Shown: in pieces, positions 27,525-38,270 of the stretch
Position numbering within the stretch: the first letter of the stretch is position 1
Layout: each line of letters begins with the position of its first letter
Assembly: GCF_001605885.1 (NCBI RefSeq)
Contig: NZ_LRPE01000003.1
Coordinates: forward strand, 1-50,437
Direction: 5' to 3'
DNA: 50,437 nucleotides
Source of the DNA: Acinetobacter lactucae
GTDB taxonomy: Bacteria; Pseudomonadota; Gammaproteobacteria; Pseudomonadales; Moraxellaceae
Notes under the pieces: generated by a model
What the model was told of the DNA's origin: nothing
The model's input: the letters and a program-made list of their open reading frames with translations, nothing else
Database searches by the model: none
Position numbers and translations under genes: made by a program

Positions 27525-30104
27525 TTAGCTGAGTTTCATTTTATCGAAGACTAAATGTCCATTTTCGCCTTTAACTAGAATAGTATCACCTGCGACAAAA
27601 TCACCCGACAAGATTTTTTGGGCTAATGTGTTTTCAATCTGTTGTTGAATCGCACGTTTTAATGGACGCGCACCATAGACAGGATCGAAACCAGCGTCAA
27701 TCAATAAATCAAAAGCAGTATCATCTACAGTTAAACTCATGTCACGATCAACAAGACGTGAACGTAATCGATCCAACTGAATATCGGCAATGCCACGAAT
27801 TTGTGCTTTTTTGAGTGAATGGAAAATCACAAGCTCATCAATCCGGTTAATAAATTCCGGACGAAAATGCTGACTTACCGCATTCATTACAATAGTACGC
27901 ACTTCATCGTCTGTTGCACCCTCACCTAGTTCACGTACATCTTGTGAACCTAAGTTCGAGGTCATCACAATGACCGTATTTTTAAAGTCTACTACTCGAC
28001 CTTGTGAGTCGGTTAAGCGACCATCGTCCAATACTTGGAGCAAGATATTGAAGACATCTGGATGCGCTTTTTCCACCTCATCAAACAACACCACACTATA
28101 TGGTTTACGGCGAACAGCTTCGGTTAAAACACCACCTTCTTCATAACCCACATAACCTGGAGGTGCACCAACCAATCGACTAACAGAATGTTTCTCCATG
28201 AATTCACTCATGTCGATACGAATCATGGCATCATCACTGTCAAACAAGAAATTAGCCAGTGCTTTGGTTAATTCTGTTTTACCAACACCTGTTGGACCTA
28301 AGAACAAGAATGATCCGCTAGGTCGATTCGGGTCAGATAAACCGGCACGTGAACGACGAACTGCATTCGATACAGCTACAACAGCTTCATCTTGCCCAAC
28401 AACACGGTCATGTAAAAACTCTTCCATATTCAGAAGTTTTTCACGCTCGCCTTGCATCATTTTAGCAACCGGAATACCTGTTGCAGCACTTACAACTTCG
28501 GCAATTTCATTTTCAGTCACTTTAGTACGAATGAGTTTTGGCTCTTCGTTCTCTTCTGCAACTTCATCTTGCTCCAGTTGTTTTTGAAGCTCTGGAATTA
28601 CGCCATACTGTAAACGTGCTGCCTCAGCCAAATCACCTTCACGCTGAGCTTTTTCAAAAGCAATACGCGCTTTATCAAGTTCCACCTGAGCCTGTTTAGT
28701 ACCTTCTACCAAAGTTTTTTCAGACTTCCAGATTTCTTCAAGATCGTTGTATTCTTTCTCGACTTCAGCAATCTGTTTTTCAAGATGAGTGACTTCAGCT
28801 TTACTGCCGACATCTTCATCTTTTTTCACAGCTTCCAATTGCATTTTCAACTGGATTAAACGGCGATCAAGCTTATCAAGTGCTTCAGGTTTAGAGTCAA
28901 TCTCCATTTTAATACGAGAAGCTGCCTCATCAATCAAATCAATTGCCTTGTCTGGTAATTGACGATCGGTGATGTAACGATGAGACATTTTCGCCGCAGC
29001 AATAATCGCAGAGTCTAAAATTTGCACACCATGATGAGTGGCATATTTTTCTTTGAGTCCACGTAAAATCGCAATCGTATCTTCAACACTTGGTTCATCA
29101 ACCAGTACTTTTTGGAAACGACGCTCTAAAGCTGCATCTTTTTCAATGTATTGGCGATATTCGTCTAAGGTTGTTGCACCCACACACCGCAATTCACCAC
29201 GAGCCAACGCAGGTTTTAACATATTACCTGCATCCATAGCGCCATCGCCTTTACCTGCACCTACGAGTGTATGTAACTCATCAATAAACAGGATGATTTC
29301 GCCTTCGTGTTTAGCCAAGTCTTTTAAAACAGCTTTTAAACGTTCTTCAAACTCACCACGATATTTAGCACCGGCCAGTAATGAACCTAAGTCGAGGGAT
29401 AAAACACGTTTATTTTTTAATCCCTCTGGCACTTCACCATTCACAATACGCTGTGCCAAACCTTCAACAATAGCGGTTTTACCAACACCCGGCTCACCAA
29501 TAAGAACAGGGTTGTTTTTTGTACGACGCGATAAAACCTGAATGGTACGGCGAATTTCATCATCACGCCCAATAACAGGATCAAGTTTTCCAGATAAAGC
29601 ACGCTCTGTTAAATCAATCGTATATTTATTAAGTGAGTCACGTTGGTCTTCGTGATTATTACTCATGACTTTGTCATTACCTCGAATATGTTCAATTACT
29701 TTGCGTAAGCTGTCGGGAGTTACACCTACCGCACTTAAAATATTTTTAGTTTCGCCTGTTTCTGCCAAACCTAATAAAACCCAGTCAGTTGATAAAAATT
29801 CATCACCTGCTTTCTGCGCATATCTGTCTGCCAAATTAAGTGCTTTAACGGCCTCTGGGTTTAAGTTGACATCACCTGTTGGATTGGCAATAGTCGGCGC
29901 GTCTTTTATAGCTTGCTCAAGTTTTTGTTTAAGTTCAGGTAACCGTGCACCTGCTTGTTGCAACAAACTAATATTTGATGGCTCTTCTAACAAGGTAGAC
30001 AAAATATGAATACCTGCGATAGCAGTATGGTCTTTACCCATCGCTAAAGATTGAGCATCTGAGAGGGCTTGCTGCAAGCGGTTTGTAAATTTTTCAAAAC
30101 GCAT
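27525..30104 (-). CDS. clpB: ATP-dependent disaggregase ClpB
   Basis: An 859-residue Hsp100 chaperone that pulls proteins out of aggregates together with DnaK. In order: the Clp N-terminal repeat domain (1-145), AAA1 with GEPGVGKT near 204-211, the long coiled-coil middle domain (about 405-525) that distinguishes ClpB from ClpA, and AAA2 with GPTGVGKT near 605, followed by the C-terminal D2-small domain. The pore-loop [12 protein letters not shown] and GYVGYEEGG motifs are intact. Length and domain set match E. coli ClpB (857). A heat-shock-type promoter lies just upstream at 30143-30170. Confidence 0.97.
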   Translation of the reverse strand: MRFEKFTNRLQQALSDAQSLAMGKDHTAIAGIHILSTLLEEPSNISLLQQAGARLPELKQKLEQAIKDAPTIANPTGDVNLNPEAVKALNLADRYAQKAGDEFLSTDWVLLGLAETGETKNILSAVGVTPDSLRKVIEHIRGNDKVMSNNHEDQRDSLNKYTIDLTERALSGKLDPVIGRDDEIRRTIQVLSRRTKNNPVLIGEPGVGKTAIVEGLAQRIVNGEVPEGLKNKRVLSLDLGSLLAGAKYRGEFEERLKAVLKDLAKHEGEIILFIDELHTLVGAGKGDGAMDAGNMLKPALARGELRCVGATTLDEYRQYIEKDAALERRFQKVLVDEPSVEDTIAILRGLKEKYATHHGVQILDSAIIAAAKMSHRYITDRQLPDKAIDLIDEAASRIKMEIDSKPEALDKLDRRLIQLKMQLEAVKKDEDVGSKAEVTHLEKQIAEVEKEYNDLEEIWKSEKTLVEGTKQAQVELDKARIAFEKAQREGDLAEAARLQYGVIPELQKQLEQDEVAEENEEPKLIRTKVTENEIAEVVSAATGIPVAKMMQGEREKLLNMEEFLHDRVVGQDEAVVAVSNAVRRSRAGLSDPNRPSGSFLFLGPTGVGKTELTKALANFLFDSDDAMIRIDMSEFMEKHSVSRLVGAPPGYVGYEEGGVLTEAVRRKPYSVVLFDEVEKAHPDVFNILLQVLDDGRLTDSQGRVVDFKNTVIVMTSNLGSQDVRELGEGATDDEVRTIVMNAVSQHFRPEFINRIDELVIFHSLKKAQIRGIADIQLDRLRSRLVDRDMSLTVDDTAFDLLIDAGFDPVYGARPLKRAIQQQIENTLAQKILSGDFVAGDTILVKGENGHLVFDKMKLS

Positions 30105-30142
30105 TCTTGTTATTCCTCACAACAAATTTGTACTTGTCTAAT

Positions 30143-30170
30143 AGATGGGAACACTTCTTCGGATTTCAAA
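30143..30170 (-). promoter_or_regulatory. candidate sigma-32 (RpoH) promoter of clpB
   Basis: On the minus strand TTTGAA (30170-30165) and TCCCATCT (30150-30143) are separated by 14 bases. The heat-shock consensus is CTTGAA, 13-17 bases, then CCCCATNT, so one base in each box differs. It is 38 bases upstream of the clpB ATG, the right distance for a short leader. Confidence 0.72.
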
Positions 30171-30397
30171 TAAATTTTTATATATTTTTCATAATGTTAT
30201 TTAAATAATAACGAATAAAACTCCATTATAATATGGGATTGTTTTGTATATATTTCAAGTACAGTTCAGCTACATTTTATTAAAATGCCTGATTATTTAA
30301 ATTCATGCTTATCAATACTACACTTTTCACAAAGTCTTTATTGAGAATTTAATAATTAAGCTTTAGTTTATCTTGCTAGTTTCCTACTCGTTTTGAA

Positions 30398-31213
30398 ATG
30401 AAAATGCACTTTAAACATATTATATTAACAACAACTTGTCTTTTTACTTCGGCACTGGCAATCGCTCAGCTTCCACAAGATTCCAGAAGACCCGGTGGAA
30501 TTGCAGTTGTTCCTCTAACTTCTGATATTACTCAGATCACTTTTCAACAAAAGCCTGTTTTAATTAGCCAAGAAGGTCAGCAGCGTTATGCCGTGCTTGG
30601 TATTCCATTGTCTACTCCAATCGGCAGTATTCAGCTCGACACGAATAAAGCTCCGATTCAAGTAGAAGTTAAGTCTTATCCTTACGCTGAGCAACGAATT
30701 AAAGTCACTAACCAAGATTATGTGAACCCCAATCAAAGTCAATTAGACCGTTACGCTAAAGAAGCGAAAGAACAAAATGATGTGTATAACTCATTTACAC
30801 AAAGTTCATGGCAAACCTTACCAACATTTATACGCCCGACTTCAGGGAAATTTAGCAACTCTTTTGGAAGAAAACGCTTTTTTAATGGTGAAGAACGCGC
30901 GCCTCACTCTGGTTTAGATATTCCAGCGCCAGTAGGACAAAAAGTTGTTGCACCCGCAGATGGTGTCGTTATACAAACTGGATCTTATTTTTTTAATGGA
31001 CAAACCGTGTTGATTGACCATGGCCAAGGTCTAGTCAGCATGTTCTGCCATTTAAGCGCAATTAAAGTAGAGAAAGGCCAGCATATCCGCCAAGGAGAAA
31101 CACTAGGCTTAGTAGGCAAAACTGGACGTGTGACAGGCCCTCATCTGCATTGGGGCATGAGCCTTAATAATGCTCGGGTAGATCCGCAGCTTTTTCTAAA
31201 TACAGCTCGTTAA
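30398..31213 (+). CDS. secreted M23-family metallopeptidase (LytM type)
   Basis: A 271-residue exported protein with a signal peptide (about residues 1-24, ending AIA). An N-terminal beta-rich domain precedes the M23 domain at about 150-268, where His170 and Asp174 (PHSGLD), His218 and His249/His251 (GPHLHWG) are the zinc and catalytic residues. The family cleaves peptidoglycan cross-bridges or, when degenerate, activates amidases; here all zinc ligands are present, so a periplasmic endopeptidase is likely. The start lacks a good ribosome-binding site; an ATG two codons in is equally possible. Its stop codon overlaps the end of the acetyltransferase pseudogene on the other strand. Confidence 0.87.
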   Translation: MKMHFKHIILTTTCLFTSALAIAQLPQDSRRPGGIAVVPLTSDITQITFQQKPVLISQEGQQRYAVLGIPLSTPIGSIQLDTNKAPIQVEVKSYPYAEQRIKVTNQDYVNPNQSQLDRYAKEAKEQNDVYNSFTQSSWQTLPTFIRPTSGKFSNSFGRKRFFNGEERAPHSGLDIPAPVGQKVVAPADGVVIQTGSYFFNGQTVLIDHGQGLVSMFCHLSAIKVEKGQHIRQGETLGLVGKTGRVTGPHLHWGMSLNNARVDPQLFLNTAR

Positions 31214-31421
31214 CTTAAAGCTTTACGAAAATACTTTGGTGCTTCGATATAACCTTCTCTTAGATAAAATTGATGTGCCAAAGGTCTGTGAGTTAGATGC
31301 GTTTTAATAATTCAAATTTTTCTTGAATAAGAGCAAGAGGCTGTAGGTATCCCATCTGTTTAAGTAGAATACATATCGTTTGAGTATTGTCCCATTTAGC
31401 AGAACGAATATTCACTTTCAT
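31210..31421 (-). pseudogene. GNAT-family acetyltransferase pseudogene, middle deleted
   Basis: On the minus strand an ATG at 31421 with a strong GAGGAGGA just upstream opens a 42-residue frame (31293-31421) beginning MKVNIRSAKWDN and ending KFELLKRI, typical of the N-terminal helix of GNAT N-acetyltransferases. It stops at once, and in another frame the following DNA reads HLTHRPLAHQFYLREGYIE to a stop at 31210, which matches the C-terminal end of the same family (HxFYxxxGY then a final FRKAL). The central acetyl-CoA-binding part, perhaps 75-80 residues, is missing and the frames do not join, so a deletion with a frame change has killed the gene. Its 3' end overlaps the stop of the M23 gene. 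Confidence 0.78.
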
Positions 31422-31454
31422 TCCTCCTCTTATTTTTTAGTTATTTTTGACAAT

Positions 31455-31485
31455 AAAAAAGCCAACTCTAATGTCAGCTTTTTTT
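31455..31485 (-). terminator. terminator of the OsmC-family gene
   Basis: AAAAAAGC (31455-31462) and GCTTTTTTT (31477-31485) with an imperfect inner stem, 25 bases after the leftward gene. Confidence 0.55.
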
Positions 31486-31509
31486 AATTTCTAGCTATCA
31501 AAAAATGCC

Positions 31510-31932
31510 TTATTCCGCTTCAATAATTTCGAAGTCATGAGTAATTTCTACACCACCATCGGAAAGCATTTTACTTGCTGAACAATATTTCTCGGCAGAC
31601 AATTCAACTGCTTTTGCAACCTGCTTTTCTTTCACAGATTTACCAGTTACCACAAAATGTAAGTGGATTTTAGTAAACACCGCCGGAATTGCGTCAGCGC
31701 GCTCAGCTTTTAAGTTACATACAACATTCGTCACATCTTGGCGAGATTTTTTTAAAATGGTCACAATATCAAACGAAGCACACCCACCAAGTCCCATTAA
31801 TAGCAACTCCATAGGACGTGGACCACGGTTTTCACCACCATACTCAGGTGAGCCGTCCATGATGACACTATGCCCACTATCTGATTTCGCTTCAAAAGCA
31901 ACATTCTCTAGCCAATGTACACTTGTTTGCAT
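31510..31932 (-). CDS. OsmC-family protein (YhfA-like)
   Basis: A 140-residue OsmC/Ohr-fold protein with the two family cysteines, one in GGCASFDIV and one in AEKYCSASKML, which form the peroxidase centre in OsmC and Ohr. The GPRPMELLLMGLGG segment is characteristic of the YhfA branch. In E. coli yhfA is likewise divergent from crp, so this neighbourhood is conserved. YhfA itself has no firm function. The upstream region is broken by a 294-bp terminal-repeat element beginning 34 bases before the ATG, so its promoter must lie inside or beyond that element. Confidence 0.88.
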   Translation of the reverse strand: MQTSVHWLENVAFEAKSDSGHSVIMDGSPEYGGENRGPRPMELLLMGLGGCASFDIVTILKKSRQDVTNVVCNLKAERADAIPAVFTKIHLHFVVTGKSVKEKQVAKAVELSAEKYCSASKMLSDGGVEITHDFEIIEAE

Positions 31933-31966
31933 TGCAACTACCCAAAAAAAATTATAAATTTAAGCA

Positions 31967-32260
31967 GGGTCTGTTGACATTTCATCTATGGATTGCGTTA
32001 TAGCTAAAAATTAATCCAAATAAGACGCAAAACCCAGACAATGGCAATCCTTTGTCCAGTTTTGTAATAAAATTTGTGAAATTTCAGCCATAATCTGAGT
32101 TGCAATTAAAGCAGCGCAGGCATAGCGCAAGACCAAGTTATTTTGTACGTTCCGTTGTTAAGATCTATTTATTTAGAATGGCTAAATTTCATAGTTCTTA
32201 TTTGGTACGTCTAAAAAAATTGTCTTATGTTGCAACCATCTGTGAAATGTCAACAGGCCC
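31967..32260. mobile_element. MITE-like or internally deleted IS with 25-bp terminal inverted repeats
   Basis: The ends at 31967-31991 and 32236-32260 are inverted repeats agreeing at 21 of 25 positions; both read GGGNCTGTTGACATTTCA inward. The interior is 244 bases. On the minus strand a 48-codon frame (32011-32157) ends near the left repeat and contains RYACAALIATQIMAEISQ; it has no start and may be the tail of a transposase, which would make this a deleted IS rather than a pure MITE. No convincing target duplication is seen (left flank ends TTAAGCA, right flank starts TTGTTTT). Each end carries TTGACA facing inward (left copy at 31974-31979). It occupies the control region between the OsmC-family gene and crp. 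Confidence 0.72.
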
Positions 32261-32370
32261 TTGTTTTGTACACTAACATAAAATGAGTTGATAAGGAATT
32301 TCATCTCTTCTGTGTAATAGCTCATCTCGAGCTTGTGTGAATTGTTTACCCTATTCGGAACATATTAAGC

Positions 32371-33078
32371 ATGACTTCAAATTTTTCACAACTCAGCACA
32401 GATGCTTTATCCCCGGGGCAACTACCTGAATCCGTTAAAGCATTGTTAAAACGTGCTCACATCAACAGATATCCAAAACGAACCACAATTGTTGATGCCG
32501 GAACAGAGTCAAAATCTTTATATTTAATTTTAAAAGGCTCAGTTTCAATTATTTTACGTGAAGATGATGAACGTGAAATTGTTGTTGCGTATTTAAATCC
32601 GGGCGATTTCTTTGGGGAAATGGGGCTTTTCGAACCGAACCCTCAACGTACAGCCGAAGTTCGTACTCGTGATGTCTGTGAAATTGCAGAGATCTCTTAT
32701 GACAACTTCCACGAACTTAGCAAACAATATCCAGACCTAAGCTATGCTGTTTTTGCACAATTAGTTCGCCGTCTAAAAAATACGACACGTAAAATGACAG
32801 ATCTTGCTTTCATTGATGTGTCTGGTCGTATTGCACGTTGTTTAATCGATCTATCTTCTCAGCCAGAAGCAATGATTTTGCCGAATGGTCGTCAAATTCG
32901 TATTACTCGTCAAGAAATTGGCCGTATTGTTGGATGCTCACGTGAGATGGTTGGCCGTGTACTCAAAACCTTAGAAGATCAAGGTATGATCCAAACTGAT
33001 GGTAAAGCCATTCTTATTTTTGATGCTTCATTAGAAGAAAACCCTGTTTCTGATGATGACTACGACGATGAAGAATAA
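32371..33078 (+). CDS. crp: cAMP-binding transcription regulator CRP/Vfr
   Basis: A 235-residue CRP-family protein. The cyclic-nucleotide domain (about 25-140) has the phosphate-binding cassette GDFFGEMGLF and QRTAEVR, whose Arg and Thr occupy the positions that contact cAMP. The dimer helix follows, and the C-terminal winged helix has the recognition segment ITRQEIGRIVGCSREMVGRVLK. The protein ends in a strongly acidic tail (VSDDDYDDEE) that E. coli CRP lacks. It is the likely homologue of Pseudomonas Vfr, a global regulator. It diverges from an OsmC/YhfA gene, as crp does in enterobacteria, and the terminal-repeat element lies 110 bases before its ATG. Confidence 0.92.
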   Translation: MTSNFSQLSTDALSPGQLPESVKALLKRAHINRYPKRTTIVDAGTESKSLYLILKGSVSIILREDDEREIVVAYLNPGDFFGEMGLFEPNPQRTAEVRTRDVCEIAEISYDNFHELSKQYPDLSYAVFAQLVRRLKNTTRKMTDLAFIDVSGRIARCLIDLSSQPEAMILPNGRQIRITRQEIGRIVGCSREMVGRVLKTLEDQGMIQTDGKAILIFDASLEENPVSDDDYDDEE

Positions 33079-33097
33079 TATTCTTTAAATTTTTAAT

Positions 33098-33126
33098 AAA
33101 AAGCAAACTTCGGTTTGCTTTTTTTA
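33098..33126 (+). terminator. crp terminator
   Basis: AAAAAGCAAAC (33098-33108) pairs with GTTTGCTTTTT (33113-33123) around a stable TTCG tetraloop, with a T run. Confidence 0.92.
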
Positions 33127-33237
33127 TATGCAACAATGAGTTAATACACAAAACTTACAAACTATTCTAATTTTATGATTTAAGTTGAATACATATTCTC
33201 CGTTAGGCTAACTCAAAATTTCCAAGGATTTCGCTGT

Positions 33238-34287
33238 ATGCAATTTAACCCACTTAGTCGCACAGGCCTTAAACTTCCAGAAATTTGTTTAGGCACCATG
33301 ACATTTGGCGAGCAAAACTCCCAACAAGAAGCTTTTGAACAACTTAATTATGCCTTGGCACATGGTTTATATTTTTGGGATACAGCAGAGATGTATTCTG
33401 TTCCACCAAAACCTGAAACTTATGGCGCAACTGAAACGATTATTGGTAATTGGTTTGCTCAGCACGGACAACGTGACAAAGTCTTTCTTGCATCTAAAAT
33501 TGCAGGTCCGGGCTTTGGAGGGACACACATCCGAGAAGGCCATACTCGCTTTAACAGCGACCATATTGCCAAAGCTCTAGATGGATCACTTAAACGTCTC
33601 CAAACGGACTATATCGATCTTTATCAACTGCATTGGCCTGAACGTCATACCAACTTTTTTGGTACGCTCGCTTATGGCAATCAGCAAGCTGAAAATGATT
33701 ACGACACAACACCTCTAGAAGAAACATTACTTGCTCTACAAGAAGAAATTAATCGCGGGCGTATTCGCTATATTGGTTTATCAAATGAAACCCCGTGGGG
33801 CACTATGAAATTTTTACATTTGGCTGAAAAGCTGGGTGTCAGTAAATTTGTAAGTGTTCAAAACCCATATAGCTTGCTTAACCGTACTTATGAGATAGGG
33901 ATGTCAGAGATTGCTAAATATGAAGATGTCGGCTTGCTCGCTTACTCTCCTCTGGCTTTTGGTTACTTAACGGGTAAGTTTAGAAATGGCGCTCGCCCTG
34001 CTAATGCCCGTGTAACACTATTTCCTCGCTTTAGTCGCTACAGTAACCCTCAAAGCGAATGGGCAACTGAACAATATGCACAGCTAGCAGAAAAACATGG
34101 GCTAAGCTTAACTCAGATGGCTTTAGCTTTTATTAAACAACAGTTCTTTGTGACCAGCACAATTATTGGTGCTACGAATTTAGACCAACTCAAAGAAAAT
34201 ATTCAGGCATTTGAGATTGAGTTACCAAGTGAAGTTCTAAAAGGTATTGAGGCCATCCATACTCAACAACCCAACCCTGCTCCTTAA
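33238..34287 (+). CDS. tas: aldo/keto reductase Tas
   Basis: A 349-residue NADP(H)-dependent aldo/keto reductase very similar in layout to E. coli Tas (346). Shared landmarks are CLGTMTFGEQNS, WDTAEMYSVPP (catalytic Asp and Tyr), ASKIAGP (Lys), YQLHWPERHTNFFG (His) and NPYSLLNRTYE. Tas restored tyrosine prototrophy in an E. coli starvation assay; the natural substrate is not established. Monocistronic, with a shared terminator towards the convergent M48 gene. Confidence 0.9.
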   Translation: MQFNPLSRTGLKLPEICLGTMTFGEQNSQQEAFEQLNYALAHGLYFWDTAEMYSVPPKPETYGATETIIGNWFAQHGQRDKVFLASKIAGPGFGGTHIREGHTRFNSDHIAKALDGSLKRLQTDYIDLYQLHWPERHTNFFGTLAYGNQQAENDYDTTPLEETLLALQEEINRGRIRYIGLSNETPWGTMKFLHLAEKLGVSKFVSVQNPYSLLNRTYEIGMSEIAKYEDVGLLAYSPLAFGYLTGKFRNGARPANARVTLFPRFSRYSNPQSEWATEQYAQLAEKHGLSLTQMALAFIKQQFFVTSTIIGATNLDQLKENIQAFEIELPSEVLKGIEAIHTQQPNPAP

Positions 34288-34291
34288 ACAA

Positions 34292-34320
34292 AAAACGGAT
34301 GCTTAAGCATCCGTTTTCTT
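34292..34320. terminator. bidirectional terminator, tas / M48 protease
   Basis: AAAACGGATGC (34292-34302) and GCATCCGTTTT (34307-34317) form a perfect 11-bp stem with a TTAA loop and T runs on both strands. Confidence 0.9.
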
Positions 34321-34342
34321 TATCTATAAAGGATTTTATATC

Positions 34343-35122
34343 TTATTTACGGCTATTATAAACTGCCATTGCCGCAGGTAAGTTTTTACGCATATCACCA
34401 ATACGCTGAGAGTTAGATGGGTGAGTAGACAAGAATGATGAACCACCGCCACCTTCAAGCTTATTCATTTTTTCCCAAAGTGTAATCGCCGCATTTGGAT
34501 TATAGCCTGCACGCGCCATCAGCATTAAACCGCCTTGGTCCGCACGACTTTCCAAGCTACGAGAATATGGCAAGCCCACACCCACTTGTGTACCTAGCTG
34601 AGCAGCAGCAGTACCAAGCTGGCCTACGTTATTACCCGCATAGCTTAAACCAATGCCTAGAGCTAAATCAGTTAAAGCCTGTGCACCGATTTTACTTTTT
34701 GCATGCTCTTCTAAAGCATGTGTCATTTCATGCCCCATAACAGCTGCAATTTCAGCATCTGTCAGGTTCAGCTTATTCACAATACCTGTATAAAACACCA
34801 CCTTGCCACCAGGTGCAACGTAAGCGTTAATTGTATCTGACTTCAACACCGCTAACTGCCATGTAAATGGCTGGCCAGTCTGATTCATCTGGTTGGCATA
34901 TGGTTTTAAACGGTTGAATACAGCATTAATACGGTTATATGTACTAGAACTTGTATCGAGAGCACCCTTACCACGTGCTTCCTGCACCATCTTATTAAAA
35001 CCTTGAGCAGATTGAGCATTTAAGGTTGCAGTATCTGCACCAGCCATGTCCGCTACTGTTGCACAGCCAGAAATGGTCATCACACTTGCAGCACACAAGC
35101 TTAAAAAGAGTTTTTTATTCAT
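34343..35122 (-). CDS. M48-family metallopeptidase lipoprotein (LoiP/YggG-like)
   Basis: A 259-residue lipoprotein with a signal ending TISGC (lipidated Cys20). The zinc motif HEMTH sits in AAVMGHEMTHALEEH, and the third ligand lies in the ESRADQGGLMLMARAGY segment. Homologues such as LoiP are outer-membrane-associated proteases that act in envelope quality control. I chose the ATG at 35122 because AGGTGA is 8 bases before it; a GTG at 35134 inside that Shine-Dalgarno is unlikely. It stands alone. Confidence 0.9.
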   Translation of the reverse strand: MNKKLFLSLCAASVMTISGCATVADMAGADTATLNAQSAQGFNKMVQEARGKGALDTSSSTYNRINAVFNRLKPYANQMNQTGQPFTWQLAVLKSDTINAYVAPGGKVVFYTGIVNKLNLTDAEIAAVMGHEMTHALEEHAKSKIGAQALTDLALGIGLSYAGNNVGQLGTAAAQLGTQVGVGLPYSRSLESRADQGGLMLMARAGYNPNAAITLWEKMNKLEGGGGSSFLSTHPSNSQRIGDMRKNLPAAMAVYNSRK

Positions 35123-35237
35123 AACATTGATCACCTAAATCATTAAAAAGCTGTTTATTCTTTTGCACTTATTATAAGAAATACCACTCATGCTTTGAAT
35201 CTCTCATTTCTTCATGATCATAGTATTTATGTAACGA

Positions 35238-35555
35238 TCAAGCCGATAATGTCATCAAATAAATCCAGAAAATTAAACAGATTACATTTAAACCCAGATA
35301 AACATGACTTAAGGTTTTAACTTTCTCTTCAAGATTAGAACTTTCCCTTTTCCAGAGTAAATAACTATTTTGTATGAGTACCACAGGAATTAACACACAT
35401 GCGAACAAAACCGATAAGCTCATAAAAGCAGTCATAAAGAAATCTTCATGATATTCCTGTCCATAAATAACCAACATCGCCAGCGTGGGTGAACCACCAA
35501 TAGCAAATAAAAAAGAATAAAAAATTGTTTTTGAAATAGTTGGTTGCAGCTTCAT
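35238..35555 (-). CDS. small membrane protein, three transmembrane helices
   Basis: A 105-residue protein with hydrophobic segments at about 10-31, 41-65 and 83-103 and a short charged loop (WKRESSNLEEKVK) between the second and third. There are no catalytic motifs and I do not recognise the family. It lies between the M48 lipoprotein and purA, in the same direction as both. No close Shine-Dalgarno sequence is evident. Confidence 0.6.
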   Translation of the reverse strand: MKLQPTISKTIFYSFLFAIGGSPTLAMLVIYGQEYHEDFFMTAFMSLSVLFACVLIPVVLIQNSYLLWKRESSNLEEKVKTLSHVYLGLNVICLIFWIYLMTLSA

Positions 35556-35635
35556 CCTGAGCCCATCATTCCTTATCTATATACAACGTTTTAATCTGAA
35601 TCTGATAAAACGAAAACTGCACTTTAGTCGGGTAT

Positions 35636-35664
35636 AAAAAAGCCCCCTTTCAGGAGGCCTTTTT
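35636..35664 (-). terminator. purA terminator
   Basis: An A6-GCC...GGC-T6 imperfect stem (35636-35664) with one mismatch and one bulge lies 13 bases after the leftward purA stop. Confidence 0.68.
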
Positions 35665-35676
35665 AATCTTTGCTAA

Positions 35677-37011
<1,335 letters not shown>

Positions 37012-37058
37012 TCATGCTGTTAAAATTGGAAACCACCAGTAAAATTTACTGTTGGCGA

Positions 37059-38225
37059 TTAAATCTTTTCAATATTCCATTGTCCATTTTGCGACACGAG
37101 TTGATGAGTCGCATATGGAATAGAACTTAAATCATCATTACCTAACAATTGAACGACACGTAGACCTTGAGCACGTGCATTCGAAATTGCTGAGAGTAAA
37201 TCTTGTTCTGAGCCTTTTGGAGCAACAACAGTTTCGATTTCGGCGAACTGATTTGCACCTAAGGCATATAAATCACAACTGAAGCCAGTAGCAGGACGTG
37301 CGCGGCCAAAGTGCTCACCAATACCATCGTAACGGCCACCCTGTGCTAAAGGTGCAGCACGGTTTGGTGCATAGACTGCATACATTAAGCCAGTGTGATA
37401 GTGATAACTACGTAGCTCTACAACATCGATACCGATATTGAGATTTGGCCAACGGCCTTTAATTTGCGCAAACGTTGTTTTCAGTGCATCTAATGCTGAC
37501 TTAAATTCAGCATCTTGTAAGATGTTTGCACTTAAATTCGCCTGCAAAGCTTCTAGATCACTAGAGTAGCGGCCAAGCGCATAGAAATCAGAACCCATAT
37601 TGAGATTTTGAGTAAATTCAGCTAACTCTGGTAACGCTTTTCTTTGATAAAGATCTGAAAGCTCATGCTCTTCATTTTTTGACAGTCCAGCATGCTTTAC
37701 TAAACTGCGGAACAACCCTACATGGCCTAAATCTAGATGCGCGCCTTGTAAAGTATAGATGTTCTCGATCAGCCCTAGCATAACATCGACCATTTCGACA
37801 TCGGCTTCGATACTGTCATGCCCGTATAACTCTGCACCTAATTGTAGAGGTGCACGTGTGGCATTAAAATTTTGTGGTTTAGTATGTAATACAGTCCCTG
37901 AATAACAGTAACGTGCAACGCCTTCAACTGGTCTTACATGTGCATCGATACGTGCAACTTGTGGCGTCATATCAGCACGAACACCGAGTAAACGGCCTGA
38001 GAGCTGATCAATGACCTTAAAAGTTACTAAATCCAAGTCTTGATTTGATTCTGATAATGAAGACAACGATTCGATGTATTCAATAAATGGTGTATATACC
38101 AATTGATAACCTCGTACCGCGAGGAAATCTAAAGCTTCACGGCGAAGTTTTTCAATGACTTGTGCCTGTTCCGGCAATACATCTGCTACCCCGTCAGGCA
38201 GCAACCATGTCTCTGAAATGGTCAT
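37059..38225 (-). CDS. hisZ: ATP phosphoribosyltransferase regulatory subunit HisZ
   Basis: A 388-residue paralogue of histidyl-tRNA synthetase that lacks the anticodon-binding domain. Class II synthetase-like motifs remain (YQLVYTPFIEY, GVRADMTPQVARID), and the histidine-loop region is GGRYDGIGEHFG. HisZ assembles with short-form HisG to make the first enzyme of histidine synthesis sensitive to histidine. hisG is not in this window. It is in line with purA and follows a terminator belonging to the upstream lipoprotein gene. Confidence 0.94.
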   Translation of the reverse strand: MTISETWLLPDGVADVLPEQAQVIEKLRREALDFLAVRGYQLVYTPFIEYIESLSSLSESNQDLDLVTFKVIDQLSGRLLGVRADMTPQVARIDAHVRPVEGVARYCYSGTVLHTKPQNFNATRAPLQLGAELYGHDSIEADVEMVDVMLGLIENIYTLQGAHLDLGHVGLFRSLVKHAGLSKNEEHELSDLYQRKALPELAEFTQNLNMGSDFYALGRYSSDLEALQANLSANILQDAEFKSALDALKTTFAQIKGRWPNLNIGIDVVELRSYHYHTGLMYAVYAPNRAAPLAQGGRYDGIGEHFGRARPATGFSCDLYALGANQFAEIETVVAPKGSEQDLLSAISNARAQGLRVVQLLGNDDLSSIPYATHQLVSQNGQWNIEKI

Positions 38226-38270
38226 ATTTCAAGCCTAAAATCTGATCAACGTGGAACGACCCCACATAAA

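Noticed and set aside
29038..29541. A 167-codon open frame antisense to clpB
   Set aside because: Same reason: it overlaps conserved AAA1 sequence and reads as low-complexity shadow protein.
31293..31421. A complete 42-residue small protein gene
   Set aside because: It has a fine Shine-Dalgarno, but its sequence is a GNAT N-terminus and the matching C-terminus follows directly, so a pseudogene explains it better.
32011..32157. An independent small gene inside the terminal-repeat element
   Set aside because: The 48-codon frame has no plausible start and lies inside the element; it is better read as a transposase tail.
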